64,000 nt of DNA, from positions 1-64,000 of the forward strand of contig CAADYP010000010.1 of the NCBI GenBank assembly GCA_900753315.1, given 5' to 3'. The notes below the pieces were generated by a model, which had not been told where the DNA came from, did not search any database, and saw nothing but the letters and a program-made list of their open reading frames with translations. The DNA comes from Clostridia bacterium (GTDB taxonomy: Bacteria; Bacillota; Clostridia; Christensenellales; UBA1242). The position numbers and the translations under genes are program-made. This document shows, piece by piece, positions 1 through 9,800 of the stretch. The stretch's first letter is position 1. Each line of letters starts with the position of its first letter.

Positions 1-628
1 CTCTTCCGACACTCCTTTCACTCATAGAATAACCAGGTCTGCATACATTTGTGCTTTCACACATCAAAAGGTTTACGCCTTTCTTTCCAAGTTCGCCAAA
101 TCTTTGCAAATCAGTCATAACTCCGTCAATTGGTTCAAAATCAATCTTAAAGTCACCCGTGTGAACGACATTTCCAGCTGGAGTTGTTATGCAAAGAGCC
201 AAAGAACCTGCAATAGAGTGGGAAACTTTGATAAATTCAACAGAGAAAGAACCGATTTTCAAAACATTTTTAGGCTTTACTGTGATTGCTTTATAAGGTG
301 TTTTTGGATGTTCTTTCATCTTGTTTTCAACCAAAGCAAGTGTAAGCCTAGAGCCATAGATTGGTACTTTGATTTCATTTAAAATGAAAGGCAATGCCCC
401 AATGTGGTCTTCGTGACCATGAGTCAAAATAATTGCCTTGATTTTTTCTTTGTTGTTTACAAGGTAAGTAATGTCTGGAATAACCACATCAATACCTGGC
501 AAATCATCACCAGGGAAAGTCAATCCGGCATCAACAACGATGATTTCATCGTTATATTCAAAAGCGGTCATATTTTTTCCAATTTCACCTACACCGCCCA
601 AGAAGGTGATTCTCAATTTGTTGTTCAT
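1..628 (-). CDS. rnj: Ribonuclease J, N-terminal part (cut by window start)
   Basis: Encodes the N-terminal 209 residues of an RNase J, the metallo-beta-lactamase/beta-CASP ribonuclease that does 5'-3' exonucleolytic and endonucleolytic mRNA decay and rRNA maturation in Firmicutes. The translation opens MNNKLRITFLGGVGEIGKNM, typical of RNase J. It carries the metal-binding motif HGHEDHIGA at about residues 74-82 and a further ligand region around TGDFKID. The ATG at 628 follows a strong Shine-Dalgarno (AAAGGAGATT, 631-640), which fixes the start. The beta-CASP and C-terminal domains lie outside the window. The gene lies downstream of a membrane protein gene on the same strand, but a 321-nt gap suggests its own promoter. 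Family identification is secure; which paralogue (J1 or J2) cannot be told. Confidence 0.93.
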   Translation of the reverse strand, partial: MNNKLRITFLGGVGEIGKNMTAFEYNDEIIVVDAGLTFPGDDLPGIDVVIPDITYLVNNKEKIKAIILTHGHEDHIGALPFILNEIKVPIYGSRLTLALVENKMKEHPKTPYKAITVKPKNVLKIGSFSVEFIKVSHSIAGSLALCITTPAGNVVHTGDFKIDFEPIDGVMTDLQRFGELGKKGVNLLMCESTNVCRPGYSMSERSVGR

Positions 629-949
629 TAAATCTCCTTTTAATATATATTTGATTGCCCAAAGGCATAAATATCTTTTTAATTTTTTCTATTTGTCTAT
701 TAGATGTTCCTGCACAGCCTACTCATACCCCAGTTATATAACTTGCACATTTCGGCTCTGCAAACAAATTTTAAGCCCATCATTAAATTTTAAATTTGAA
801 TTTTGTAAATTTGGCACAAAATAAAAATATTTTACACTCCAAAATTCGCAAAACAAAACCTGACACAACAAAAAGCATTGCATCTTTTTCTTTCGCAACA
901 AATCCAAATCAAAAAACTCAATTTAAAACTTTTAAATTTCTAAATAGCA
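629..949. other. Intergenic leader of the RNase J gene
   Basis: A 321-nt non-coding stretch. On the minus strand a possible promoter is AAACAA (851-856, read as TTGTTT), 16-nt spacer, ATTTTA (829-834, read as TAAAAT). It would give a leader of roughly 190 nt before the RNase J start. A 27-codon minus-strand frame in the leader has no Shine-Dalgarno. No clear terminator or riboswitch was recognised. Confidence 0.35.
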
Positions 950-1873
950 TTACAGTATATAAGCAGTTTTGTTTATATTGTCAACTTCTTCAAGTTTTTT
1001 AGGTGTCATAATTTTGTTCTCGTTTATATAGAATCTCATTCCTTGGCTAGCGAAGAAAACGACCATATCATAAACACAAAGGACTGTGCTCATAAGTGGA
1101 ACGATAACGACCATTGGGTAAACACCAAAAATCATAACAAGTCCCCAGAACAAGAAGAAATAAAGTCCTGTTGTTGCAAAGATTGACCAGAAATGTCTTT
1201 TAACAGCCTTTATACCTTTTTTGTAAGCACGGAAAACATTGCAATCAAAAACAATAGAAGCCGCACTCCAACCAAGCACAGTGATTTGGTTTAATGTGAA
1301 AAGCAAAACCAAAACCACAAACAAAACGAGTGGCAAAAGATAATTTATGAAAGTTGGATTTGTGACAAGTCCAAGTCCATAAACAGATGAAATCATTACA
1401 GCCCAGAAAAGAAGGTTGTAAAGAGTGTAGCACAAAGCATAAACGACAGATCTTTTAAGTCCTTTAACAAGAGCACTGAAAAAACCTATTTCTGCTTTGC
1501 TTGTCATGTAGGAATACAACATTTCATTCAATGTATATTTGCCAATGTTGACAAAGAAAGGCAAGAATACAAACAACACAATAAGCCCATAAGCCATAAG
1601 CCCAGCATTGGCATTCCAAGCATCAACGCCAGTTGAAAAACAAACATCAATAAGATGATGCAAATTTTGTCCTACTCCGCCTTGGAATACACCAGTCAAA
1701 GATTTGAAAGTCTCTACAGATTGAAAGTTTGAAATTACCAAATCTTTAAACTTAAAAAAAACAGGCAAAAATAAAGCAAAGCAAAGCCCCCAAACAAAAA
1801 TGTAATACAAAAACAGTTTGAGAACTTTTCTCCAATTTGAGCCAAAAAGTTTTAGAGAGTTTGAAAACATCAT
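950..1873 (-). CDS. Multi-pass membrane protein of unknown function
   Basis: A 307-residue integral membrane protein. Hydrophobic segments are visible near residues 17-40, 93-115, 143-168, 177-203 and 232-275, so about six helices are likely, with a short charged C-terminal tail. The N-terminus has no cleavable signal; the first helix is preceded by a basic patch (NWRKVLK). The ATG at 1873 is preceded by AGAAGGA at suitable spacing, and a good promoter lies 70-90 nt upstream. The layout of paired helices with large loops resembles the loosely defined YesL/DUF975-like membrane families of Firmicutes, but no diagnostic motif was recognised. Neighbours are GreA and RNase J, which do not suggest a role. 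Confidence 0.8.
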   Translation of the reverse strand: MMFSNSLKLFGSNWRKVLKLFLYYIFVWGLCFALFLPVFFKFKDLVISNFQSVETFKSLTGVFQGGVGQNLHHLIDVCFSTGVDAWNANAGLMAYGLIVLFVFLPFFVNIGKYTLNEMLYSYMTSKAEIGFFSALVKGLKRSVVYALCYTLYNLLFWAVMISSVYGLGLVTNPTFINYLLPLVLFVVLVLLFTLNQITVLGWSAASIVFDCNVFRAYKKGIKAVKRHFWSIFATTGLYFFLFWGLVMIFGVYPMVVIVPLMSTVLCVYDMVVFFASQGMRFYINENKIMTPKKLEEVDNINKTAYIL

Positions 1874-1939
1874 AAAAATCCTTCTATAAGACTTACAAAA
1901 ATTATCTTGCCAAAATAGGTAAGTGCTATTTATAGGGAT

Positions 1940-1967
1940 AGTATATCAAAAAATACTAAAATGTCAA
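1940..1967 (-). promoter_or_regulatory. Promoter of the membrane protein gene at 950-1873
   Basis: Read on the minus strand: TTGACA (-35, 1962-1967), a 16-nt spacer, TATACT (-10, 1940-1945). It places the transcript start about 60 nt before the ATG at 1873. Confidence 0.75.
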
Positions 1968-2017
1968 AATAATTTTAAACAACTTATTGTTTTTCAAGAC
2001 GAAAAAACATGTTTCTA

Positions 2018-2488
2018 TTAAACATTGATAGAAACAATTTTGTATGTTGTGTCGCCACCTGGTGTTTTAACAGTGATTGTTTCGCCTTTCTTGTGTCCAA
2101 TAAGAGCCTTTCCAACTGGTGAAACATTGCTGATAACTCCATTTCTTGGGTCGCTTTCTGAAGAACCTGAAATTCTGTATTCTACTTCTTCGTCAAAGTC
2201 TTCATCATACAATTTTACTACACAACCAACACTAACTGTGCTGTTGTCAATCTTTTTCTTGTCGATAACTTCGGCATTGAGCAAAATGCTTTCCATTTCA
2301 GTGATTTCTGCTTCGATTTGTGCTTGCTCGTCTTTTGCTGCATCATATTCAGAGTTTTCTGAAAGGTCACCAAATTCTCTTGCGATACCAATACGCTTGA
2401 TTACTTCTGGTCTTTTAACAGTCTTATAAAAGTTCAACTTTTCTTCGAGTTGTGCTTTTCCTTCTGGTGTAAGATAATGTTTTTCCAT
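2018..2488 (-). CDS. greA: Transcription elongation factor GreA
   Basis: A 156-residue GreA, which binds the RNA polymerase secondary channel and stimulates cleavage of backtracked transcripts. The N-terminal coiled coil carries the acidic tip (DLSENSEYDAAKDEQ, about residues 42-56) used for cleavage. The C-terminal FKBP-like domain ends in GGDTTYKIVSI. The start was set at the ATG at 2488 rather than an upstream in-frame codon. It follows TAAAGGAGACTA and gives the canonical MEKHYLTPEGKAQLEEKL opening. It has its own strong promoter and a long leader (about 140 nt). Confidence 0.96.
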   Translation of the reverse strand: MEKHYLTPEGKAQLEEKLNFYKTVKRPEVIKRIGIAREFGDLSENSEYDAAKDEQAQIEAEITEMESILLNAEVIDKKKIDNSTVSVGCVVKLYDEDFDEEVEYRISGSSESDPRNGVISNVSPVGKALIGHKKGETITVKTPGGDTTYKIVSINV

Positions 2489-2637
2489 AATTTTAGTCTC
2501 CTTTATAAAATGTTTTATTGAAACCATCAACACATTCCAATTTGCCTCGTTTTTTGTTGGGTAGAATTTAGCAATTAAAAAAATCGACCCAAAAGGTCTC
2601 TTAGGTTGAATTGAATTCTTGACTTTTAAACCACAAT

Positions 2638-2666
2638 ATTATATTCAAATTATACAAAAAAGTCAA
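2638..2666 (-). promoter_or_regulatory. Promoter of greA
   Basis: Minus strand TTGACT (2661-2666), 17-nt spacer, TATAAT (2638-2643), an almost perfect sigma-70/sigma-A promoter. The start of transcription near 2631 leaves a leader of about 140 nt. Within the leader, a small hairpin (GACC/GGTC, about 2590-2604) is followed by a run of seven T on the minus strand. It could be a weak attenuator. Confidence 0.8.
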
Positions 2667-2808
2667 CTGATTTTTCAATTTTCACAATATTTTATTCATT
2701 TTAAAAAGTTTTTATACTTGCATAAACAAATGATGAATCATAAATTATTTTTTTAATTTGTGAGTTTTTTTAATATTTTTTCAAATAATAAAGCAAAAGG
2801 AGTGATTT

Positions 2809-3312
2809 ATGATAACATTTATTGCCTTTCTTTTGATGGTTTTAGGGTCAATAAATTGGCTCTTGATTGGACTCTTGCAATATGATTTTATCGCTGGGCT
2901 TTTTGGTTTTCAAGCCAGCATTTTTTCTAGAATAGTCTATATTTTGTTTGGCATTGGAGCGGTATATTTTGTTATTAGAATAATTGCAAACAAAGGAGAT
3001 GTTAAAGTTTTTGAACGCAAAAAATCAAAAAAGGAGAGAGAAGAAATGAAACTTCAAAAAAGAGAACAAAAATTGAAAGGAAAAAACGAAAAAGATGCAA
3101 AATCACCTACCCCTGCATATGCAAACATTGAAGCAGGCAAAGAATTTGGAGCATCAAATTTCAATGGTGATGAATATTCAAGTGAAAAACACTTTGATTT
3201 TGACAACAAACAATCACAAGAACATTTTGTAAATATGCAAAATCCTTCTGTCGAAAGGCATTTTTCTGATGAAGATAATCTTTTTGACGAACATTTCGAT
3301 TCTAATAACTAA
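2809..3312 (+). CDS. DUF378 membrane protein with charged C-terminal tail
   Basis: A 167-residue protein. Residues 1-65 form two membrane helices matching the DUF378 pattern (VLGSINWLLIGLLQYDFI, then SRIVYILFGIGAVYFV). The rest is hydrophilic: a Lys/Glu-rich stretch (about 70-100), then a tail with four HF-containing segments (KHF, EHF, RHF, EHF) spaced 11-12 residues apart near the C-terminus. DUF378 proteins are usually only about 70-80 residues, so the tail is an addition. The ATG at 2809 follows AAAGGAGTG. A second, tail-less DUF378 gene lies at 57760-58014. Function of the family is unknown. Confidence 0.85.
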   Translation: MITFIAFLLMVLGSINWLLIGLLQYDFIAGLFGFQASIFSRIVYILFGIGAVYFVIRIIANKGDVKVFERKKSKKEREEMKLQKREQKLKGKNEKDAKSPTPAYANIEAGKEFGASNFNGDEYSSEKHFDFDNKQSQEHFVNMQNPSVERHFSDEDNLFDEHFDSNN

Positions 3313-3381
3313 CCATTCAATTTATTTGACTTTTTGCCAAACAAAATTGTATTCTTAATTATATTTAAGGAGAAAAACATT

Positions 3382-4884
3382 ATGGTAACTTTGGTTATTT
3401 TGGATGGTTTTGGAGAAAAAAAGCAAAAGTTTGGCAATGCAATAAAAAGTCAAGGCACTCCATATCTTGACAAACTTAAAAAGATGTATCCACACACCCT
3501 TATAAACGCCAGTGGAGAATATGTAGGACTTCCAAAAAACATCATGGGAAACAGTGAAGTTGGACATCTCACTCTTGGGAGTGGAAGAGTTATTTTGCAA
3601 GATTTAAAACTTATCGATAGCGAAATTGAAAACGGCAAATTTTTCAAAAATCCGGCTCTTTTAAAAGCTCTTTCGCATGCAGAAAAAAACAAAAGCAACC
3701 TTCATTTGATGGGGCTTTTGTCAACAGGCGGAGTTCATTCAAGCATAGAACATTTGTATGCAATTTTGAAGCTCGCTCAAAACTATGATATTCCACATAT
3801 CTATATCCATGCAATCTTGGATGGCAGAGACACTGGTGTAAGAGATGGTCTTAAATTTGCAATGCAAACAGAAGAACAAATTGCAGGAACAAATGCAAAA
3901 ATTGGCACAATTATTGGCAGAATTTATGCTATGGACAGAGAAAAGAGATATGACCGTGTCAAAAAAGCATACGACATGCTCTATAATGGTGTTGGAAAAC
4001 ATGAAAACAGCGTTAAAGAAGCCATCGAACATAGCTACGAAGATGGGATTTGTGATGAATATTTTGAACCCACAATCATCGACAGCAATGCTCAAATAAA
4101 AGATAATGACAGCTTTATTTTCTTCAATTTTCGTTCTGACAGAGCAAGAGAACTCGCTTTTGCTATGACAGATAAAAATTTCTCAGAGTTTGAAACTAAA
4201 AATGTTAAAAACTTTCTTTACACTGCTATGACAGAATATTCTGACAAACTTAAAGATCTAAACACAATGTATCCTCCTATTGTTGTAAAAGACAACTTGG
4301 CTTGTGTGCTTTCAGAAAACGGAAAAACTCAATTTCATATTGCTGAGACAACAAAATATGCCCATGTAACATTTTTCTTTAATGGTGGCATTGAAAAGCC
4401 TTACAAAGGCGAAGATAGACAACTTATAGACAGCATAAATGTCAAGGATTTCTCCGAATATCCAAAAATGCGTGCAAACGAAATTACTCAAGCAGTTTTG
4501 GATGCGATTGCGTCAGCCAAATATGATTTTATTTTAGTAAACTATTCAAACCCTGATATGCTTGGCCACACTGGAAACTTCAACAGCACAAAAGAAGCCA
4601 TTGAATGTGTAGATAAACAAGCTTACGCTGTCGCCCTTGCCACACTTATGGCTGGTGGAGAATGCATAATCACCGCAGACCATGGCAATGCAGAAGAGAT
4701 GATTGATAAAGCCGGAAACAAACTTACAAAGCACACAACAAATCCAGTGCCAGTAATTTTGGTAAGTGAAAAAAATAGAAAAGCAAAACTCAAAAAAGGC
4801 AAATCATTGACATCAATTGCTCCAACAGTTTTAAAACTCCTTGGCATCAAAAAGCCAGTGTCATTTGATGAGCCTTTGTTCTAA
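3382..4884 (+). CDS. gpmI: 2,3-bisphosphoglycerate-independent phosphoglycerate mutase
   Basis: A 500-residue cofactor-independent phosphoglycerate mutase, which interconverts 3- and 2-phosphoglycerate in glycolysis using two Mn2+ ions. Signature segments are present in order: VILDGFGE at the N-terminus, MGNSEVGHLTLGSGR with the phosphorylated serine (about residue 57), HAILDGRDTG, GRIYAMDREKRYDR, FFNFRSDRARE, PDMLGHTG and ITADHGNAEEM. Length is slightly under the usual 510. The start was moved from an upstream in-frame codon to the ATG at 3382, which has AAGGAG at 3367-3372 and opens with the family's usual MVTLVILDGFG. A terminator follows at 4972-5000. Confidence 0.96.
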   Translation: MVTLVILDGFGEKKQKFGNAIKSQGTPYLDKLKKMYPHTLINASGEYVGLPKNIMGNSEVGHLTLGSGRVILQDLKLIDSEIENGKFFKNPALLKALSHAEKNKSNLHLMGLLSTGGVHSSIEHLYAILKLAQNYDIPHIYIHAILDGRDTGVRDGLKFAMQTEEQIAGTNAKIGTIIGRIYAMDREKRYDRVKKAYDMLYNGVGKHENSVKEAIEHSYEDGICDEYFEPTIIDSNAQIKDNDSFIFFNFRSDRARELAFAMTDKNFSEFETKNVKNFLYTAMTEYSDKLKDLNTMYPPIVVKDNLACVLSENGKTQFHIAETTKYAHVTFFFNGGIEKPYKGEDRQLIDSINVKDFSEYPKMRANEITQAVLDAIASAKYDFILVNYSNPDMLGHTGNFNSTKEAIECVDKQAYAVALATLMAGGECIITADHGNAEEMIDKAGNKLTKHTTNPVPVILVSEKNRKAKLKKGKSLTSIAPTVLKLLGIKKPVSFDEPLF

Positions 4885-4971
4885 AAATGTCAAATTTTTA
4901 AACACGGCAAAGCAAAAAATTATGCAAACAGCGAAAATTGCTCAAATAAAGATATTCAAAACATAAACAAA

Positions 4972-5000
4972 AAAGACTTGGAATACCAAGTCTTTTTTTT
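4972..5000. terminator. Intrinsic terminator after gpmI
   Basis: A 10-bp stem (AAAGACTTGG / CCAAGTCTTT) with loop AATA, followed by a T run on the plus strand. The A run on the 5' side lets it also serve the convergent SSB gene. Confidence 0.88.
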
Positions 5001-5104
5001 CTATTGTTTTTATTTATTGTTGTGATATTGTTTCATGCATTTTAAAATTAAAATTATACAATTTTTTCACAATTGTATATATTCTCAAATCCCCGCCAAC
5101 TTTT

Positions 5105-5806
5105 TTAGATAATTTCTTTGCCCTGGTTTGCTTGTTTGTCTGGTTTTGGCAAATTGCTTATATTTGCAATAAGTGAAATTCTTTGACAAGAAACTTCGTA
5201 GGCAGTTTTCGTTTCCACCTCGCCATTTCCCATTGTTTTTGTATATTCACGAGATTGAATTCTTCCAATCAAATCAACTTTGCAACCTGTCGTTTGTGAT
5301 GCCATAAATCTCGCATTTCTTCCCCACATAATACATGGCACATAGTCGGATTTGTGATAGTTTGCACGGTTTACTGCCAAAAGGATATCACAGATTTCTC
5401 TGTCAAATGGTGTCTTTCTGTAGACTGGTTCTTTGCAAACAAAACCTGTCAATTTCACTTCATTAACAAAGCATTCTGGTGTAATATTTTGCAATTCTTT
5501 TCTTTCAATTTCTTTGGCAAAAAGATGCAAAATCAACTTACTTCTCTCATCTTGCAGTTTGTTGTAGCTTCTGTATTCTCCCTTTACCTCAACAAAATCT
5601 CCAACTTGAAGATTTAAAGAAAGCAAACTTCTTTCAGAAATTGTAACCGGAATGATATCCGCTATTTTTGATAATCTTTCAACTTCAACCTTAAATTCGT
5701 AAAAATTTTCACATTCAACTTGGTGTGATTTTTCTGGTTTTGTATAAACCTTTCCTGCAATTCTCGCTACATTTGTCATTTCGTCTTTCAAATTTGTAAA
5801 TTCCAT
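5105..5806 (-). CDS. Single-stranded DNA-binding protein with two OB folds
   Basis: A 233-residue SSB-family protein. The C-terminal half (about 112-215) is a recognisable SSB OB fold: VNEVKLTGFVCKEPVYR, FDREICDILLAVNRAN, then YVPCIMWGRNAR and GRIQSREYTK. The N-terminal half (about 10-108) looks like a second, more diverged OB fold (VARIAGKVYTKP ... QVGDFVEVKGEYRSY). It lacks the acidic DDDIPF-type tail of housekeeping SSB. Such tandem-OB proteins are known in Clostridia alongside a classic SSB; the precise role is unclear. ATG at 5806 with AAGGAGAAAT. The gene starts 11 nt after the deacetylase gene ends, so the two are probably co-transcribed. Confidence 0.8.
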   Translation of the reverse strand: MEFTNLKDEMTNVARIAGKVYTKPEKSHQVECENFYEFKVEVERLSKIADIIPVTISERSLLSLNLQVGDFVEVKGEYRSYNKLQDERSKLILHLFAKEIERKELQNITPECFVNEVKLTGFVCKEPVYRKTPFDREICDILLAVNRANYHKSDYVPCIMWGRNARFMASQTTGCKVDLIGRIQSREYTKTMGNGEVETKTAYEVSCQRISLIANISNLPKPDKQANQGKEII

Positions 5807-5817
5807 TTTATTTCTCC

Positions 5818-6582
5818 TTAATTTTTGTGCTGAACTCCATTTCTGTCTATGGTGTAATCATTTTGATAAACAAGGTCGGATATGCAAGTAACTCTATATC
5901 CTTGCACCTTCAATTTGTTTAATGTCAATCTCAAAGCATCCAAGACATTGTCAGAATTGTTGTGCATCAAAATAATTGACCCGTTTTTCACTCTGCTTGT
6001 GATTCGATTTGTAATGGCAGAAGCAGAAAGTCCTTTCCAATCCAAACTATCAACATCCCATTGAATTGTTTTAAGCCCCAATTCTTCTGCTGTGTCAAGC
6101 AGTGCATTGTTATATGACCCAAATGGAGCCCTAAACAATGAAACATCTTTCCCTGTCGTTTGTTTGATCTTTGAAATAGATGTTTCAAGCTCTGCTTTCA
6201 TTGTAGATTTGTCGAGTTTAACCATGTCTGGATGAGTGTTTGAATGAGTCCCAATCTCATGGCCAGCATCTGCAATCGCTTTTGCCATTTCTGGATAATC
6301 ATCTACCCAAAAACCTACCAAAAAGAATGTCGCAGAACAGTCAAATTCTTTCAAGATATCCATGATACCTTGAGTTTTGTCTGCACCCCATGCCGCATCA
6401 AACGATATTGCAACCTGTTTTTCTGTCGTGTCAACATTGTAAATTGGCACTTTACGAGTAGAATATCCAAAAAAGACTGCAGCAGAAGTTGAACCATTGA
6501 TTGAAACAGCAAGCAAAACTGTCACCAACACCATAATAGCAAAAATTTTTAATGTTCTTGATTTGATTACGATAGCACGCAT
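5818..6582 (-). CDS. Polysaccharide deacetylase family protein (PdaB-like)
   Basis: A 254-residue NodB-homology (carbohydrate esterase 4) protein with an N-terminal membrane anchor or signal (about residues 9-30). Motifs present: VAISFDAAWG with the catalytic Asp, HEIGTHSNTHPDM with the two metal-binding His (HSxxH), FRAPFGSYN and QWDVDSLDW, and the late SIILMHNN motif. This arrangement is typical of the PdaB/YlxY group, whose Bacillus member acts on the spore wall. The ATG at 6582 was chosen over an upstream codon because GCGAGG lies 7-8 nt before it. It sits just upstream of, and in the same operon as, the SSB gene. The spore role is inference. Confidence 0.85.
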   Translation of the reverse strand: MRAIVIKSRTLKIFAIMVLVTVLLAVSINGSTSAAVFFGYSTRKVPIYNVDTTEKQVAISFDAAWGADKTQGIMDILKEFDCSATFFLVGFWVDDYPEMAKAIADAGHEIGTHSNTHPDMVKLDKSTMKAELETSISKIKQTTGKDVSLFRAPFGSYNNALLDTAEELGLKTIQWDVDSLDWKGLSASAITNRITSRVKNGSIILMHNNSDNVLDALRLTLNKLKVQGYRVTCISDLVYQNDYTIDRNGVQHKN

Positions 6583-6774
6583 CGCAAACCTCGCTTTTAT
6601 TGTAAGACTTTTGCAATCGCTTCGCCAATGCTTATTTTGTAGCAATGTTGTAGATGTTGTCCTGAATTGTCGAATTGAATGCTTATCCTAAAATAAATAT
6701 ATCATCGACATCTTGTTTTTAGAACAAAAGCTTTCTCACAACTTTTATTTTTTGTCCATATACAAAACAATGCA

Positions 6775-6809
6775 ATAAAAAATCCCATGACTTTATTAGT
6801 CATAGGATT
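6775..6809 (-). terminator. Terminator of the GLUG-repeat gene
   Basis: Stem AATCCcATGACT (6781-6792) pairs with AGTCATaGGATT (6798-6809). On the minus strand a run of six T (6775-6780) follows. Confidence 0.85.
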
Positions 6810-6823
6810 TAATAAATCTAAAT

Positions 6824-9800
6824 TTAATTCCAATAGAAAGCCCTCAAAGTATTTCGTCCATTCAATGTCATCCAAATGCTTGAATCAAGCCTTGAATTAA
6901 CATAAGTTGCATTTATATATGTCGTTGATGGATATGTAGAATAGCAATCCTTAATGTTTGAATTTTCTGTTAATTCTGTTTTTGTTTTTATTCCACCTTC
7001 CGTCATATACCAATTTGTAAAACCAGCAAATGAAGTTCCCATTGAGATATTTCCTTCATTAAAGCATTGATTTATTGTTGAAATAACCGAACCATTATCT
7101 TCTAATCTACCTACAAATCCAGCAGAATTTTCAACACCAGATGCATTTGCTTCTTTGACATTCGCTCTGTTTGAGCAAACATAGAACGAACATCCTTTTG
7201 CATATCCAACAAGTCCACCAACATTTTCTCTTTGAGCAAAGTTTTCAGTCGAACTAGCACCACTTGTCAAATAAGTATCAACAACTTTTCCGTAAATATC
7301 AACAAATTCTATTTTTGAAACCTTGACATTTGATTTGTAAGTGTTGACATAATTGAATTTTGTGTTCTCTGCATAACCAGCAATCATTCCAACATTGCCA
7401 TAACCAGAAACAGTTCCGCTTGCTACTGTCAAATTTTTGATAGTTGCATTCTTAACGCACCCAAACAGACCTCTGTTTGAAAGATTGTTCATAAATCTTT
7501 CGCCAGTGTTTTTATTAACTGCCAAATTCAAATTTGATATAATGAAATTGTTCCCATCATAAATACCCTTAAATGGCTTTGTTTCTGTTCCTATTGAATT
7601 AAACACAATTCCAGACATATTGATATCACAAGTTTGCATGATGGTCATTCCTTCAAATGTATAACCAGCATTAACTCTCTCACTGAGCCATATCAAATCT
7701 TGTGCACTTGAAACTTGATAAATACCTTTATTGTTTGTCGCTGTGTGACCGTCCGATTCATCATAAGTCAAAAATTTTGCCACTATAACCAGTTTATTGT
7801 TACTCATCAATGCTTTTGCTGTCTGTGGATTATAAACAAAACTGTAAATCCTGTTTGTTGAAAGCAGTTTATCTTCCAAAGTGTTGTTTGAATTTTGAAC
7901 TCTAATATACCACCCAGCAAAATTCTGATTTGAATTTAAAGAATTTACATTCAATGTTATTGGTGCATAATACTTTGCTGCAAAAACATTGTTATACCAA
8001 ATTGTTGTATCATTTGCATTTTTATTCTTTTGTTTTGATGAGCCTTTCAAGTCAAATACATTTGTTGGAATATTTACTTCTACTCCATCTCTTTCCGCCT
8101 TTCCTTCCAGGTTATAGCCACCAAGTTGGTAATAAATGTAAATATCAATCGTCTTTGAAGGATTTTCAACACTTTGTTTGTAATTTAACAAGAATGATAT
8201 AAAGTTGTTTCCCTTAATATCTGTAGCCTTGGTATCATTTATGGCACAACTAAAGATTGATGTTGAAGGCAAAGTTGTGTTTGTCTTAAAACTAGAATAT
8301 CTATTTCCAACTTCAAATCCATAACCTTTCGCATTTGTATAATCAATTGTGAAACCAGCTTCAACATCTGTCACTATTGTTAAATAATTTTTAGATGTAA
8401 CAAGAAATGTAGAAAATTGGGTCATATCATAACTTGTCATACCACTGTCAATCAATGTTTTATAATTTTTATCTGTTACTTCTTGATAATAATCCAATTG
8501 GTCATATTTGTTTATCATGTTGTGAATATTGATTGTATATTCAATTTTATTTTTAACAACATACAATGAAAACTTGTTCAGCTCAATATCAATAAGTCCT
8601 TCTTTCTTTGCCATATCACTCAAAGCCTTAAGAATTGCAGAATCAGACAAAGTTATTACGCCATTACCACCTTTACTCAATGTTGCTTCGGTTGTTGTAA
8701 TCTGTGCACACTTATTAAGTTTTACATTGCTTTTTGAATTAACATAGTTGCTCAAATAAATTGTATATTCATATCCCACGCAATTTAAAACATTAAATGA
8801 TAATGCATTTCCTTTCTTAAACTGACCATTTATAGTTGAACCATCAACAAAAACATTATAATTGTAAGTGATTTTTTTCATATAGAAATTGAAGTCACTT
8901 TCAAAATCATAAGTCATAGTGTCCTGAACTACTCCAAACTCATCAAATCCACTTTTTTCATTGTAATTAGTTTTTATTTCACCCTTGTCTGTGCTCAATG
9001 ATTTGAAAGCATAACCCAATTTTGGAGTAATTGTGTAATACACTGAATCTTTAAAATACAAAGGATTGCTGCTAGATATATCTGAATAAGAATAATTTGG
9101 ATATTTTACTGCTGCTGTTCCAAGGCTCCCATCTGTAACTGCTTTATTGTTATTGTCAGAATCAAGATAATTTATATTTAAACTTTTTACCGATTTACTT
9201 GCAAAATAATATCTAAAGCTTAAACTGCTAGGATTAAAGAGTTTAAATCTGGCATAATAAGTTTTGCCATAAGTGATATATGACATATTTTCTTCTTCGT
9301 TGTAGCCGACTTTGTATGTTCCCTTGGTGAATGTAAATTTTTCATCTACATAAGTCACTTTTAAAAGATTTTTATATCTATCCGAATAAGAAGAATTGTT
9401 GTAATCAGCTCCATTTAAGTAATAAACATAATCGCTTTTTACCCAATCAACCTTTCCTTGCCCCTTATCATAAGAACGAACTTCAATCGCTCCTACATCT
9501 CCTTTTGTGTCGGATTCATATTTATTGTCATTTCTCTTATTCCAATAAATATTTACGCTTGCACCATACACCGCAAATCTAGGAACAATTATATATTCGC
9601 AAGACATAGCTTTACTCTGTCTTTGAGATGCTGTGTAATAATAGTAAGCCAATGATGTTGTACTCCAATTGAAAGATGAATTTTGTGGGTTATAACAGCC
9701 ATATGATAAATTTGGTGTTTCAAAAGCTACTGATGAATAGCCAGCGTATGAAGTTGTGGTCCAATTTGAACTTTTTGCAAATACTCCAGCACCCGAATAT

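Noticed and set aside
796..1002. 68-codon plus-strand frame at 796-1002
   Set aside because: Low-complexity, no ribosome-binding site, and it runs into the opposite-strand membrane protein gene.
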